64,000 nucleotides of DNA from Enoplosus armatus. Its lineage: Eukaryota > Chordata > Actinopteri > Centrarchiformes > Enoplosidae. Where the stretch lies: positions 6,503,891 through 6,567,890 of the forward strand of contig NC_092180.1 of assembly GCF_043641665.1 (NCBI RefSeq), given 5' to 3'. Positions within the stretch are counted from its first letter, which is position 1; the number at the start of each line of letters is the position of its first letter. The notes beneath the pieces were generated by a model. That model searched no databases. It saw nothing but the letters and a program-made list of their open reading frames with translations, and had not been told where the DNA came from. The position numbers and the translations under genes are program-made. Below, piece after piece: positions 1 to 14,052 of this stretch.

Positions 1-3000
1 TCAAGTAATAGTCTTTATGGTTATCCTTCAGATGCACAAAATCTTTATGCTGGCAACTGATGAAAAAGCCAAGATGCCCACTTAAAAACTGTGTTGCACA
101 ACAGCAGTCTTATTTGAGCTATGAATTTGGCAGTTAACATTTACAGGATCTGCAAAAACACCAAACTTTATGCTAGGCTAAGGCGGTCAAAAGACTCAAT
201 TTCAGTAAGAGAGATGGAAACAAAGCAAAACATCGTGCCTATACTGGACGAGTCATGCCTACAGGGATTATGGGATACTGGCTAAACCATGGGATGTTTT
301 CCAGCTGTGCCCCCCTGCTGGCAAAGGGAAAAATGAGGGGGAAACATGATAGGCGCTTAAGATACAGTTTATTATTCGAAATACAGATGAACTTAAATAT
401 AAAGGCCGGTAAAGATGAGCTATTGGAGATTTATCTTGCATTGCGACATCATTTTAAGAACTTTCCAGCACATCTACAGTGGAGCTTGACAGTAAATGTT
501 TGGTTTTAGTATCAGTCCCTTACAGAGTCAAAGAGCAAGATCTCCTCTCCAGATTTTACATTTTGCAATCATGAACAATCAGAGGGAAGAAATACATCGC
601 AAAAGATCCCAATTTCCAGAAGGTAACACAGCCACGACTCTCTCTCATTCTTATCACACCATTATTTCCACTATTTCTCACTCTTTCTCTTCTCTCTGAA
701 TTCAACAAGTTCACGCCCATTCTCTGGAGGATGGTGAAAGCCATTCTGGGAAATGCAGGAAATCAATACCTGAAATTGAAGTACACAAGTCAGGCTGAAG
801 GAAAGTGGGTACACTAAAAAAGTAAATTAAAGCCATTCATGTCAGAATAATTCCTAAAAAGCACTGACTGTAACAAATTGATATTTACTGGTGTATGACC
901 ATTCAAAAAAGGAGGACAGTTTTCCTTTTAAGCACAATAATGACACCTTCGCTGGCTCCATCTTTCCCTGCAACATTGTCCTCCCTTATCAACACATCTA
1001 TTACGGTTTTGCAACCCATGCACGCGAAGACAGAACAACCACAATCACATTGCTGGTGCATTTATGAATTTCAAGAAACCAGACAGAGCCAAATCAAGTT
1101 TGCTGAACCAAAAAAGACCAATTTCAGTCAGCAAGGTGATAGATGCAAATCCAGAGTGTGAAGACATCTAATCAATGGCAATGACAATCTGAGACTCAGG
1201 GCAAATGGGGGAGTGGCAGGGTAATCAAGTAGTCCAAAAAAAGACAATAACGTCTATAAGAAGTACTGGCTTTGAGAAGTGTGTGCTTAGGTAAGGTCTA
1301 AATGTATTTCCCTGCTGTAAAGCCCCTCTGTACAATATGTACTTTGCTTTATTCAGTTCAGTGCCTCTTTTCTGTTCATGCTCCCTTTCAGGCCAGCTGC
1401 AGCGTAAGTGATAATTAATTCCCCAATTGAAGGTTTCAGAGCTTCAGGGGAGAATATTTCTCAGGTCTTCCTTCATTAAAGAACATCATGCTATTCAGCC
1501 TACACACTTCTTACAGTAAAACCGTAAAGTATTCACGCCTTATTGACATTTTGTACTTTTAGAGGATTTTAAATAAACAATTCAAACAGACTCAGTCAAA
1601 AACAAAGGGAAACACTTGAAAGTTATGAAGCTATCACTGAGTTACCAGTTCATTAGGTACAGCAGCCCAATCTAATACAGTCACAACTGCAATAAGTCCA
1701 GCCTTGTAACCTTTGTAAAGCTTCATGTGGTTATTGGAGATGTTGGTGATGTATTTGAATGCATTATTGTCTTACATTCTGTACCCCTTGGGTGCAAATG
1801 AGGGATGTTCAAATATTGAATGTTCAAGTCAAATACAACAACCACACAGTTACATCAGCGCCTCTCTGGCTGTCAACAAAGCCTGAATATTATAAACTCT
1901 ACTGCAGTAAAGGTTATTGTTGGGCTATTGTATTGGATTGTGTTAGCCGGTGCAGGTGTACGTTATGAATTACTACATCAGTGTAATTTCAAAATACAGA
2001 AAATCTCACCTACAAACATTGTTAGAATGACACTTTTTCCTGTACAAGTTGTAAGGATCTCATGTGATGTTTTTCTTGTGATTTTTTGTGTCAGATTAAA
2101 GCTGCAAAAAGACATTTAACTTATTTTAGTGTTATTCATCCAATTTCAGGGTTTACTTTTAAGACTGGATTAAAAAGCCAGTGGGCCGATTACTTCTGGG
2201 TTTCTGAGAAAGCACTGTTGGACCAAAATGCCCACAGGGCTTCATGCGAGAAAATAAACCTCCCATTGGTAAAGCATTGGTTATGTGTGATTATTAGTAC
2301 ATTAATGCACTCTGCATGTGCATGCAAATATGTGTGCACAAGCGCAGGCAACACCATGGAATTTGATGGGCAGTAAAAGGCAATCAGTTGCATAAAAAAA
2401 ACGGATGTCTGCTCTGAGACAAGTGCTTATATTTCTGCTTTGCTGCATCTGTTTTCAAACTTTAATTGCATTGTATTGCAAAACCCACTCAAACGCATTC
2501 CCTCCAAAGACAACTCTGTTCACCCCCTCTGTTATCACTCTTAATAAAGGCACTTAAGGGTTTATGGTACACAGAAAAAAAAGATAATTCCATCTCTCTA
2601 ATGCAGTCAAGATCATTGTGAATTTAGCTTTGAGGGGTGGTGCTTTAGTGATGTGCTTAAGTGGCTGTGCATGTTACATGAAAACCACAGCATGAATTCT
2701 TCATATCCTATGCCAAGAGGGAGTTTGCTCTTGCTTCTTTTGGTTTAATACGAATATGGGATGTGGTCAAAAATGGGGCCAATTCAAGTATTTTACAAAG
2801 AAAACCTCAATGTTTAATTACAAAGTTTGTATGGCCTGATAGGGAAAGATATAATAGACGTATAACCACCAATTTTTGAGAAAGACTGTGGGTGTTCATC
2901 TAAAAATACACATAAACTTGCAAGTTAAAATCTGTACAATCAACTCGGAGGAAAGGAAAACAGAGTTTACTGCTTTCATAGCAAACAAAGTCAAGAGAAG

Positions 3001-3871
3001 TGAGGAAACTGAAACTTTGAGGGTCCTGTCAGTTTTAGAAAGATGTTTGCTGATGTTCTTCACTCGTTCCACTGTATAAAAAAAGGTAACAGCAACCTTC
3101 ATCCTGTCGGGGGTGACAGGTGGGAGGTCTCCCATGATTGACAAGAATGAAAACAGGATTAATTAATGACTGTGGGTTGGAATCTAATAAAGAAGTCACT
3201 GAGGCACTTCATCATGTATGAACCCTGACAAGCCTGACATACTGTGGAAATGATGAAATGCACCGTCTGGCTGTGTCATCACAACATGTTTGTCTTTTTC
3301 ACCAGCAAAGAGGGGTGACTGGGAGTGATTGCTACAACCATAAAAACTGTTTAAATCTCATTTATCAAATATGTTCAGTTTTCATGTGTCTGTTAACATA
3401 AACATATAACACCAGTTTACAACTGAGCTGAAAGTAGAACTGCTTACGCTAATAACCCTTTTGGCAGATTGAAACATACAATGAACAGTTAATCAGTGCA
3501 AAGGCTGTGGCTTGAAGATGAATCAGCGCTTTAGAACTCTATAATACGTGTGCAGAACAACGGCAACCACAAAAGCACACACACTCCCTAACACAGAAAT
3601 GCTTGTGTTGTGCACACGTCAGAAGGACAGACTGAAGATGGATGGGTGGCGTTCCACGGTAGTCAACCTCAGACAGGGGTTCTTATTTTATCTGCTGGAC
3701 TGTAAAAATGGCTCTCGGGTGCAGGAGAAAGAGAAATCCGGACCTTGTAAACAGTCAGTGCCTGAAGAGAGTACAGTAAAACCCTAAAAAGACAACTGCT
3801 GTCCAGAATGACAGCCTATTGTTGAATCTCCAATATGACGACCTGAAGACAATGATAGCAGAAGACAGACA
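1..3871. other. Intronic, no gene seen
   Basis: AT-rich unique-looking sequence with many in-frame stops on both strands. The open frames are under 100 codons with no recognisable domain, and I see no long repeat. Confidence 0.6.
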
Positions 3872-3895
3872 TGTATACTGTATATACAGTATACA
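3872..3895. repeat. 24-bp perfect palindrome (TA-rich)
   Basis: The left half TGTATACTGTAT is followed directly by its exact reverse complement ATACAGTATACA, with no spacer. It could extrude as a cruciform or be a dimeric binding site. No function is shown. Confidence 0.85.
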
Positions 3896-5216
3896 ATAAA
3901 TAAATACAACATTTCATTGTTGAAAACAAAGATGCAGACAGACGCCGATTCGAGCAGTAGTAGTGTATTGAAGGAATTGATCCTCAGCCAACAGACACCT
4001 TTAAGTATGTTAAGCTAACTCTCTGCAGGGCTTAACATCTTTGATAGCTCTTAGCCAGGGGAGGGATATTTTTAACTGCTAACCCACTCTGAGTAGAGAC
4101 CAGATGTTGTGCAAAGAACGCCCTTCTAAACATTTATGACTATCAGTGTATGGGCCCTAGGGCGCAGCTGCTGTTTGGAGTACAACTGCGGCGAGGAGAA
4201 GTCACCCCCGCCTGATTACTACATTTCTCACTCTTTACAGAAGCGATTTCTTGCTTTGTTTTTACAACAACGCTCTGGAAGATAGGCAATATAACGTGCA
4301 CTTTAGAGGACAGCCATTGTAAAAGGTCTGCTCTGAACAAATGTCAGTAATCTGCCGCTCCATTGTGCATTTTACTAGTGTGACAAGACGCTTGTTTGAT
4401 TGCTGAATTTCGTTTCTTCTTGCATATGTTAGTACAAAAAAAAAACAACAGATCAGCCTACAATGAAATCACACACAATCAATTGTGTCTAGATGGGAAA
4501 CGACACATCAGGCACAGCTGGCACTTTGACAGCTCCTGATTGCCTGGAACAGACAGAGGAGAGACTACAAGGAGGCTCATGGATGGTGATGGATGGAGAC
4601 GGACACATGACAGGGCCGGGTCAGTTGCTATGGGAACGTCAACGAGAGAGAATTTCCTTTTCAAAAATGTTTGTTTCAATTCCATAACAGTGATTTTATT
4701 GGCAAATTAATATACACGTTAACCATCTAAATCATGAGTAGTAAGACTGTAATTGATTCAAAACAACAGCCTGTTCATTTGTGTGAGGAATGATTTGGAC
4801 AATGCGGAAAAAATCCATTGTCACAGTTTTGAACCAAGTCCGAGGCTCAAGACTTTGACATGACTTTTGCACAATGTCCAAACTCACACCAAATACTTGA
4901 AATACTTGAATTCATGTCACAGCACATATTGCTCAATGCTAATTATCATTTACTAAAAAAAGCTTTACTCAAACTACAACAATCACGTATATATGTGCCT
5001 GCTATAATAAACAAAACCGTGAAACCTGAAATGCACAAAGGATGAGTTTCTGTACCGTCCCCTCGTCTCCACACAGACAAAAACTGTCAATAATCGTTAC
5101 GAGCCATCCGGCCAGTAACCACACCCACACAGCAGGAGTCATTTGTCAGCTTTTGAGACGTCTGTGCATGGCCTTGCAGATAATTTGTTTTTGTCTTTTT
5201 TCAAATTAACTGTAAG
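3896..5216. other. Intronic, no gene seen; contains an X-box-like motif
   Basis: Unique-looking sequence. A GC-richer patch at about 4140-4220 has no coding signature. The only motif I single out is the RFX-like site at 4624-4637. Confidence 0.5.
4624..4637. promoter_or_regulatory. RFX X-box-like motif (12 of 14)
   Basis: GTTGCTATGGGAAC matches the palindromic RFX-binding X-box GTTGCCATGGCAAC at 12 of 14 positions. Binding is only inferred from the motif, and a chance match is possible. Confidence 0.3.
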
Positions 5217-5525
5217 GGATGTAAAACTGCAACGAATGATTATTTTCATTATCAATTAATCTACAAAATATTCTCTTAATGCATTCATTAATCATTTGGT
5301 CTAATGTTAGACTGAAAATCACAATTTCCCAGAGCTGAAGATGATGTCTTTAAATTGAAAAACCTATTCAGTTTACAATCACATAAAACAAGGTAAAGCA
5401 GCAAATCATCACATTTGAGAAGATGGAACCAGGTAATGTTTGTCTTTTTTGCTTTAAAAATACAACAATTAATCAGTTATGAAAATAGGTGCAAGTCAAT
5501 TTTCTGTCTATCGACTAATACATTT
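5217..5525. repeat. Degenerate TGCAAC-type non-autonomous repeat, common in percomorph fish
   Basis: The segment starts with a GATGTAAAACTGCAACGAAT-like terminus followed by GATTATTTTCATTATCAATT. It includes CACAATTTCCCAGAGC and AGCAGCAAATCATCACATTT, and ends in ATTTTCTGTCTATCGACTAA. I recognise this ordered set of blocks from a very abundant repeat in percomorph genomes whose intact copies begin CAGGGCTGCAAC, probably a hAT-type MITE. The copy has lost its exact ends. The family assignment is from memory and should be checked against a repeat library. Confidence 0.6.
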
Positions 5526-8500
5526 TGACATGTTTGTGAGTCAGCATGTCAGTGTTTATTCTCCTTCCAGGGTGTTATATGACTCTTCTGCTTCCCATGT
5601 GTGTTTCACCTGTTCACAGTTAGACCTCCAGCCAAGCCAACACCCCACAGTATCTAAGGGAAAACATCCCTTTTTCATTACAGGTAATTGAGTTGTAGCT
5701 TAAACAATACTGATTGCATTAGCGCTCTTAATCATGTTAAGGTGTCTTATTTTATCACTGGGAATTGAGCTCATTCTTGGCCCATTTTGAGGTTAACCTT
5801 CTGCAGAGGTCGTTGCCACGGGAGACCGTGGCTGCTCCCATTATCCGGGCGCAGATAAATGTGTTGGCACTACGACCGTACATCCCTTTGCTCTTTCTGT
5901 CTCACCTCCCCTTTCCCTCGCTCCCTTATCAGAGAGAAGAGGGGAGTGGGAGGTGAGAGGTAAGAGAGGATGCAGAGAGAAGCTCAACAGAGCGGCGTCC
6001 AACGTCAGAAGGGTGTATGAAGGAGTTGTCAATCAAATCCAACACAGGTGCCACAAAGAGCAGCTATCACTGACCCGTCCTCACATCTTTCATCAAGTGC
6101 TTGTTTCCTTACGGCCCAGAGCAACGCCCCCCTCCACTGGAATGAAGGGCCCCTCCACCCTCCACTAGCTCAACAGGCCATACAGATAAAGGAGCCAAAC
6201 ACACCCCTGTCCTGCTGTTGATGGACACATAGATATGAGCTGAGGGGATAACCTCTTCATAGTCACCTCTCTCCCCTTCATTTGTCCCACTCCCTCCCTC
6301 CCTACAGCACCATCCACCTCTCCTTCCAATTTTTCAGCCTCTGCTCTGCCACTGCACAGTCTCTTTCTCATTCCCTGCATTACTCTCCGAGTCACATTCA
6401 TTCAGTCTCCACCCGTTCCTATCACCCCTCCCCTTTCCTCTCAGTCTTCCCACCACACATTTCAGTGGGAGCTCTATTGTTTGCTAGAGAGGGGCATGCT
6501 GCTACTGGTTCTTATCTGGGGATGTTGGCGGCACATCTGTAGATGCTATCGGCGGCTCTGTTGCTCTGTTTATGCTCCAGCCCTGCAAGAGCAGCTAGCG
6601 GGAAAATTAGATGGATGGAGGATAGGGCTAGAAGAAAATGGAGAGTCTTCCTCAGCAGAAATGATGGAGTAAAGGGCAGAAAGGGGAGAACAGAGAGAGG
6701 GAGAGACTCTGGAAGGCGGGGTAGACAAGTTGTAGATCAGGCAAAGTCCAAAGAAAAACTAGGACCTCAGCAGGGCAGCATTCAGTATGAACTCTGCCCT
6801 CAATATACCACAACAAACCACGCTCTCTTACCGACACTAGAATTATTAAGGATGTCTATTTATTTAAAAAAGGCTGACCTGTAGTTTATCATCGCAGCAC
6901 AATGATGAAAGAGCACACTGTCTTTCACAGAACTCTCTTCTTTTGCATTGATCTTTGGAAGCTAAATGCAAATGTGTCAAATGCTACATACGAGCACTGA
7001 GCGGACTTATTCTCCAGCATAATTTAGTACTTATCTTTAAAACGGTGTGTGGGTGTGTGCTTCAAATTATACCCCAATGAAGCTGAGGTAGAAAAAAAAA
7101 TATTTCCGGCATCAGTGACATTAGAAGTGAGCTGTGTTTAAAGAGGATTGTTAACATACTCATTTGCACACATTGTCACATTATGTAGCGTGCTTTTTGG
7201 TAACGCACATCATTGTGAAGTGTCTGCAGCTGCTATTTGGAAACTGTCAGCATAGGTTTTGCAGAATTGTTGATAATGAAATGCACTGCAGACACAATGA
7301 GGCAGCTCAGACAGCCAACCGTGCAACACAAAGCATCAGCTTGATTCTTGAACTTAGAAGGAATTGTCTTTCAAAGTGTAGGTTACGGAGGCAGGCAGAA
7401 TGGCTGCTGAGAATCTATCGAGAGCCGGATGGATGGCAGAGTATGTATACATGTGTATGAGTATGGCAGCTTGGGAGCAGCAGATGTTTCTGATGACACA
7501 GATGTAGTACAGGGTGATGATGTCAGTCAACATGACCGGGGGCATTCATCATCGTTTACCTCGTCGAGAGGTGTGATGGTGTGGCAAATTAACGTCAGTT
7601 AGCGGTCCTCCATTCCCCCCTACCCACCATACCAACACATCATCTCTAGCACTAATTTTCCAGACCGAAAAATTACATTTATTTTGTGAGCAAATAATGC
7701 AAATTTGGGATCAACTTAATGGTGACAGGTTCAAGTCTAATGAAGAAAATGGAAAATAGACTTGGACAACTGAGTGACAGACTGTTAGAGTTTGATCAAG
7801 ATGGAAGCTGAGAGCTGAAATTCAAGAGAAAAACATGGAAAGAATGAAAAGCTGTATTATGTCCCCACAAGCCAGCACAGATTCACTTATAGCTTATTGG
7901 TTGGATAATTATACGTCCAACTTTAAACCCTTGAATTTGTATCAATAGTGAAAAGCGGATTGCTTGTGCCTGTCAAGAGCTAAAAGATCAGAAATCAGTT
8001 TCTTTTCCAAATTCATGTACACATCTTTCTGAGTCGCTCCAGTGAGCCTCCATAACAGGCGAAGCAGAGCCAGCCACATTTCAGGAAGGGATCTGACATG
8101 ATGAGAGGACCAATCTCTCCATGTATACATAAAACACAACACAGTTTCAAAGTTCATTAGCCATGTCTGGTAAGACGCAGATGCCACATATCATACAGAT
8201 TAAACAAACGACAGCAAACACAGACATCAAATACTGTGAAAACACACCGCACATATTGAACAGGCTGCAGGAGGGCAAGATTCATGTTTGAATGAGGATC
8301 ATTCAGTGTGCAGCATTCACACCCTCAGTGGCCAACACACTACTGGTAAACTGTTTATTTATTGTGGTTAATTAAATTTGCAAATATGATATTTTTACTG
8401 AGGGTAAATGTGGAGAAGCGGATTTTCTCCAAATAGCTCTCAGAGGAAAAACAAAGCAGAGGTATTGAAATGATCATATCAGCAACAGTGAGGAAGACAA

Positions 8501-11500
8501 AGTAACAATGAAGGCAACCTAATCAATCACTCAACCCTAATGGAAAAGGATGCGACAGATCTCTACAACACCTGGACGGTCTGACAGTGTGGCATTTGCA
8601 ATTACTCCAGTCCATCTGTAGTGCATTGCCTTCAAATGGAGCAGATGCTATGCTGAATGTCTCTGAACAAAATCAACCTCTGATGAGTCTTAATTGTATA
8701 TATGTGGGCATTTGTGTGCCTGCACATTGTGGAAATGAACCATCCAAAGCCCAAACTAAGATAATGTGGGTGTCTGTGTTTGTGTCATCCATTTTTCACT
8801 GATACAAATTGGTAGGTATATTTCTGTCCTTTAAGCACAAGGTTGCACAAGAAAGATTTAATGCTTATATCCCCGACATCAAAGACAAATGCTTGGATGC
8901 AATAGCTGTATCCAAGCTTGCTTTATGTTCCCTGGCTGTAAATGAAAAAGGAATTGAGACTCGAGTGTTAAAATGCAGCACTGAGGTGCAAGAAAGCTGA
9001 AAGGTGAGGTGGAGGGAGGATAAAAGTGTTGCCAGTGTGTAGAATAGCAGACATGCTGTGGTAGTGCTGTACTGCCTCGTCTGCCTGTGTGTGTGTGAGT
9101 GAATAAACAATAGGGGAGATGCTTATCACTGACCTTGGAGCGCAAGTTATTCTACAGCTTGGAAAAATACATGCACACAGCATCCCACTCTGAGACTGAG
9201 GAGACCCTGTGGAAGAGGAGTGTTCTCTATCTACTGCACTCTCATCTTCTCAGGGCTGTGTCCTCACCTTTTCACACTTTTATTTGTCTTGTACTCAAAC
9301 GACTGTCAAACTCATCATGAAGACAGGTAGGTTTGATGCCAACACTGATTGTTTGTGTTGAAAGTGTTCTATGCTTTTTCAGCCAGCTCTAACATTTGGT
9401 TTGGTCTTTGCCACCTGTATCAAGTCAGAGCCACACAGGAAGCTCAGGTCATCTTACTGGACTCCCAGCACCTTCTACGCGGTGAGTTTAATTTGCTTCT
9501 GTCAAGGCAAAGGTTTTATCTCCCAAGAGGTGACACAAACAGAGACATGAGTTATTTTATTCAATCAGCTACTGGCTTTTTAAACAAACCGTGATTTGGC
9601 CTATTACTACCTGTGGATGTGATACTGTGTTCCCTGGTTTCTGGCTTCTTTTCTTTCGCTGCTTTATCTGATGAGTTTGGTGAAGAGTGACAATGACAAC
9701 AGTGATGTTGGCATTAACCAGTGTACTTTACTTGTGTTTATGTTGTATGTATGTATGTATTGCCGTTTTATTAATTGTTGTATTCTGTTGTATTTACTAT
9801 TATTGGCTGCTGTCTGTAAGCCAAATTGCCCCTCAGGGATATTAAAGCAGGATGCAGTCAGTTGTACAAAAGGCAATTCCTATAATACCACACATCAACA
9901 CTAACAGCAGGGAGCCTGTGCTCGAACACCGCAAGCCTTTATTTTTTTTTTAATCATCAATCAAGCCTCATCAGACTCAACTCAGTGAGTCAAACGCCTC
10001 CCTTAAGTCGTGCACGTGCGTGTGCATGCTCATACACACACACACACAACCCTGAATTTGACACCTCCACAGCTTGCAACCACCAATCAGAAAGTGTGAC
10101 GGCGCTGTGTGGACATGAGCAGGCTGAACACTCTCCCCAGGGCGCTTAGTGTACACACAGAGTTCAGGACAGCACAGTCAAAGGAGGATCCACACATACA
10201 TGAACACTAGTTTCTTTATGTTATCTGCACAGCTGAATTGCTCATCGAAACACTCTTCACTTTTTCACACTTTGCTTTTGCTCACACATGTAATGCCCCT
10301 GCACATTAAGACCAGGTCTGTGCTCAAGCAGGCCTGAACAGGCTCCAACAGCTCCCCAAACATTCCTCTTTATTCCAGATGAAGAACACGTACGGTGCCA
10401 CATTCATTCCCAGCTTTTATTTTCATCCCTGTCACTCTGCACAACACTTGGAATACTTGGCAAGAACCACCCATCCATCCTGCACCCTCAAAACCCCTTT
10501 TTTCCCCTCAAGTTAGCTCTGAGTGACAGTGTGTGAGGAATGCAGACTGTCTGTTCTTTGGCTAAAAGCAACAAAATAAATGAAAATTAGCTTTCCATTA
10601 AGGATTGTCAAGCAAAATGTGGATGCTCCCGGGATAAAAGCCCTTTTTTGTTGCCACTAAAGAACAAATATTAATGAATCTAACATAATTAAGGCAAATG
10701 GGGAACTATGGTTCTTCTTATTTTTCCACAGACATTAATGAGCATTTTGGAGAAAGTGAAATCCAGTCAGCTGGAAGAGAGAGCGTGGGATATAAACTGA
10801 GTGGGAGCGGATAGAAATGCTTTTTGAGGCGACACCTCTCACACCTTGCGCCCCACCTCTCCACTGACATTATAATACCTTCAATGTTTGGGGAAACCTG
10901 CTCAGATGGTGCAAAAAGGGCAATCCATAAATAACGTTGGTCTCTGAAGCATAAGAAATGAAGATGCTCACCAACTGAGCACTTTAGTTTCTTCAGTAAA
11001 CTCCATCTGTGCCCAAGGCGAGGCGTTCTTTCAGTGCAGAATATGCAATGAAACACTCACGGTTGCACCATATTTCTGCACCCTCAGCACAAGCCAAGTA
11101 GAGTAAAATATGCATTTCAAACATGTTTTATTTACATCTTAAGTAGCAAAATCAAATCCCCTTTCTGTCACCCTGGAATCACACATTTTATTGAAAAAAA
11201 TCGACCATCTTTCAAAAGGAAATCCAATAAAAAAATATGATATGCTTGTCATCAACCAGTGACAATGCTTCAAAATTCAGACAAAAACAGAGAGACTTCG
11301 GGGCAAAGGGGCTCACGAGAACATCGATATCGAAATGTAAAATCTTTTCAAAGACAAGTGGCCTTGAATATCAAAACTCAAGACCAGCAAGACCATATCA
11401 ATCTGGAATAAAAACTTTCAGTCTCACTTTTTCTCCCCACATCGAGTGTCTGACGAATACAGAGGTGCATTTAAAACGATTTCCCAGAGGCATGGGGAGC

Positions 11501-14020
11501 CATCAAAAAAACTGTGAGAGTCAACTCTCTTTCAGGGTTCAAAAGCTCTATGAAGCACAATTTAGCTTTGAAACATGGGGACATTTTAATATGAAAACCC
11601 AAAACTGCCTCATGCATGCTCACTCGGACGGGCATTGGGAGATGAAAGGGCGATGCGGATGAGCACACTGGTCCATAACTGCGTAGGTATCGCTATCTGT
11701 AGAACCCAAAGGAAGGAGACATGGACAGTGAATGTCAATGAGGGAGGGGAGGATAAACAAAATGCTCTCAAGTGCAGTCCATCCTCTCTTTTTTGTGCAG
11801 ATTAAGAGAAACTGCAAGAGTGATAAGTTGTCCACTGCAAAAACTTTTCACTGCTTTGAATAAGGCACTCCCCAGGTGGTAGAATCCCCTGCACAAAGCA
11901 GCTATTTTTGACTTAAGTGTGAACTTTGCCATGCACATCCACCCTGAGAGGTCTACATAATGAGTACATACACCTCATATCCTCAGGGTAGGACTGAGTA
12001 ATACACCTTGGCTTGTGAAATTAAAAAGCGGCATGTGCTAAGGTTGACCGTTTGCCCGTGGAATACTATTTCCCTCTTCCCGGGAACCACAGGATTCCTC
12101 ACCATTAGCTGTCTGACTTTAACAAAGAACTCAAAAATGGGTTATTTTTTAATATGTCTTGCCATTATCTAGGGTAGAGTTTTTAAAAATAACAAAAATA
12201 AGATAATACACAATTCCTCTTTATTATTTATTATTTCCTACTATATTTAACAAAACACAATACCAGCCATGCATCATTTTTATCTTCTATTTGGCATTGT
12301 CTCTGGTGGTTCTAGGAAGTGGATGGCCATCTGTCTTACCGCTGACCTGAGGTAGCTGCTACTTGGAGTGGCATGGAAGGAAAATTCACTGAAAGCAGCC
12401 ATTTTGGAAAGTATTTTTCCTCTTGTTTGGTGTAACATTAGGGCACTGAGCACAGTGCTCCACCTGCTGAATTCCCCTCTGCACTCTGACTTTGGGAATG
12501 GAGGCTTGCATGTGTAATAATAAGACCTAGTTTAATCAGACTCAACTACTACAAGCGAACAATACAAGAAGTGACAAAACTAGATTGGCAAATGCTACTG
12601 TAAAAATGTAGGCTCTTTTCCTTTTAAGCAACCCTTGTCCTTCCAGAACAATACAGCGCCTATACACAAACCCAACCACCCCACCAACCCAAAATGAAAT
12701 ATATGAAAAGTTCAGAATTAAGTCAAAATGGTAGATGTAACTTGTTTGGTTGGATTTGCATGCCGCAGTGGAAACTACTCTTCCAGGTCATCTGTTCTAG
12801 CCTTATGTTGGCTTTAATGCAGAGCTACTCATTTAGGGAACATTACATTCCAGTTCCCTGCCAAAACACCAGAACACAAGCATCATTACCATGCAATTGT
12901 GCTCAGGGCTGTGAATAACAAGAATCCAGGCCCTGTAGATAGGAACGCTTCTGGAAGCACTCAGGTTTGGCTGTGTAGCAGTGAATCACTGACTAATGGC
13001 TTGATTGTAAAGTATTTTAAGTTTTTTAACTACACCATGCAGGCTTAATGTTAAGTCCTGATTGTTTATTCAACTTGATTGGTGGAAGGGACATCTTTTG
13101 ATGTGCTATTAAACATGATGAACACCACATTTGAAAAAAATGCTTAATTTACTGCATCACTTTAGTGAAATCAGTCAGGTTTTGACATATATTTGAAGTA
13201 AATCCCACATATAACTGAAGCTGTTGAGGGGCAATTCAAAATGAGACCCCAAAATTATGCTACTCACGTACAAGTAGATAGTTTAGAGCAGATGGTAGCA
13301 AGGCATCCATAAAAGACAAAACACTCAAGCTGATTAACATGTCACGCTAGCAGCCACATTCTCACTGACGCCGTGATTTTATCCTTCGGGTCCGAAGTGA
13401 AAATGAGCGCATTTAGGGGAAATCTCAGAGGTTGTGTATGCCTTGAGCAGTGATGAATCATCACTGGTGTGCAGATGCCTCTCACATATTGGGAGGTGCA
13501 CTATGTACAGTTGTGAACAGAAGTTCAGGTAGTGGGGGAGTTGAGGTGCGGGATGGGGAGCAGTGGGCTCCCAAAACACAGATGAGTAGAGCAAGTTGGG
13601 GAAGTAATTATGCCGTTTCTCTTCATCTGCTGACGCCAGCAGTCAATTATCACTCTCATTATAACACAGTAATTGCACCAGCCAAAGCATCGTGCAGAAA
13701 CAGGCTAAAAAGGGTCTGAGTTCAATTGGACAGTACACTTTAATTTGAAATTCTGAATGCAGCTTCATTGTAGTGTTGTGTAGTGTCCCCAGGTATTCAG
13801 AGTTTTTTGAAATACTCTTTGAGTAGTAGCACATAATCTGGCACAGACACAGTAACAAAATAAAACTCTGAATGTATGTTTGCACTACATAGAACAGTGT
13901 TAAAGAATTCATTTAATGGGGAATTAGTCCATTTCCTGTCTGCCTCCAGTTAACAGGTATATTAATGATAAAGCTGCCGGTGAAACCTGTAAAGCTCTCC
14001 TGGCACACACCTGACTCCCC
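5526..14020. other. Intronic, no gene seen
   Basis: Mostly unique sequence with short simple tracts, such as (GTAT)4 at 9745-9760 and short CA/TG runs near 9084 and 10034. A GC-richer block at 5800-6180 and the stretch at 6480-6700 have open frames but no domain or splice pattern I recognise. Confidence 0.5.
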
Positions 14021-14052
14021 TTTTTACACCATGACACATCATGGTGTAAAAA
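14021..14052. repeat. Perfect inverted repeat: 14-bp arms, 4-nt loop
   Basis: The left arm TTTTTACACCATGA and the right arm TCATGGTGTAAAAA are exact reverse complements separated by CACA. On either strand the transcript could fold into a perfect 14-bp stem. No flanking coding or TE terminus was identified. Confidence 0.85.

Noticed and set aside
6481..6672. Plus-strand frame beginning with a hydrophobic MLERGMLLLVLIWGCW segment
   Set aside because: It resembles a signal peptide by chance. It is antisense to the gene, short, and continues into a Glu/Ser-rich low-complexity end with no domain.
10718..11056. Minus-strand 112-codon frame considered as the Ig2 exon of neogenin
   Set aside because: It has cysteines but no Ig spacing, no W in the C strand and no Y-x-C motif, and no fitting splice sites were seen.
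11237..11662. Plus-strand open frame of 141 codons, the longest not made of simple repeat
   Set aside because: No domain, signal peptide, or splice context is recognisable and composition is ordinary for intron. One frame of this length in 64 kb is compatible with chance.
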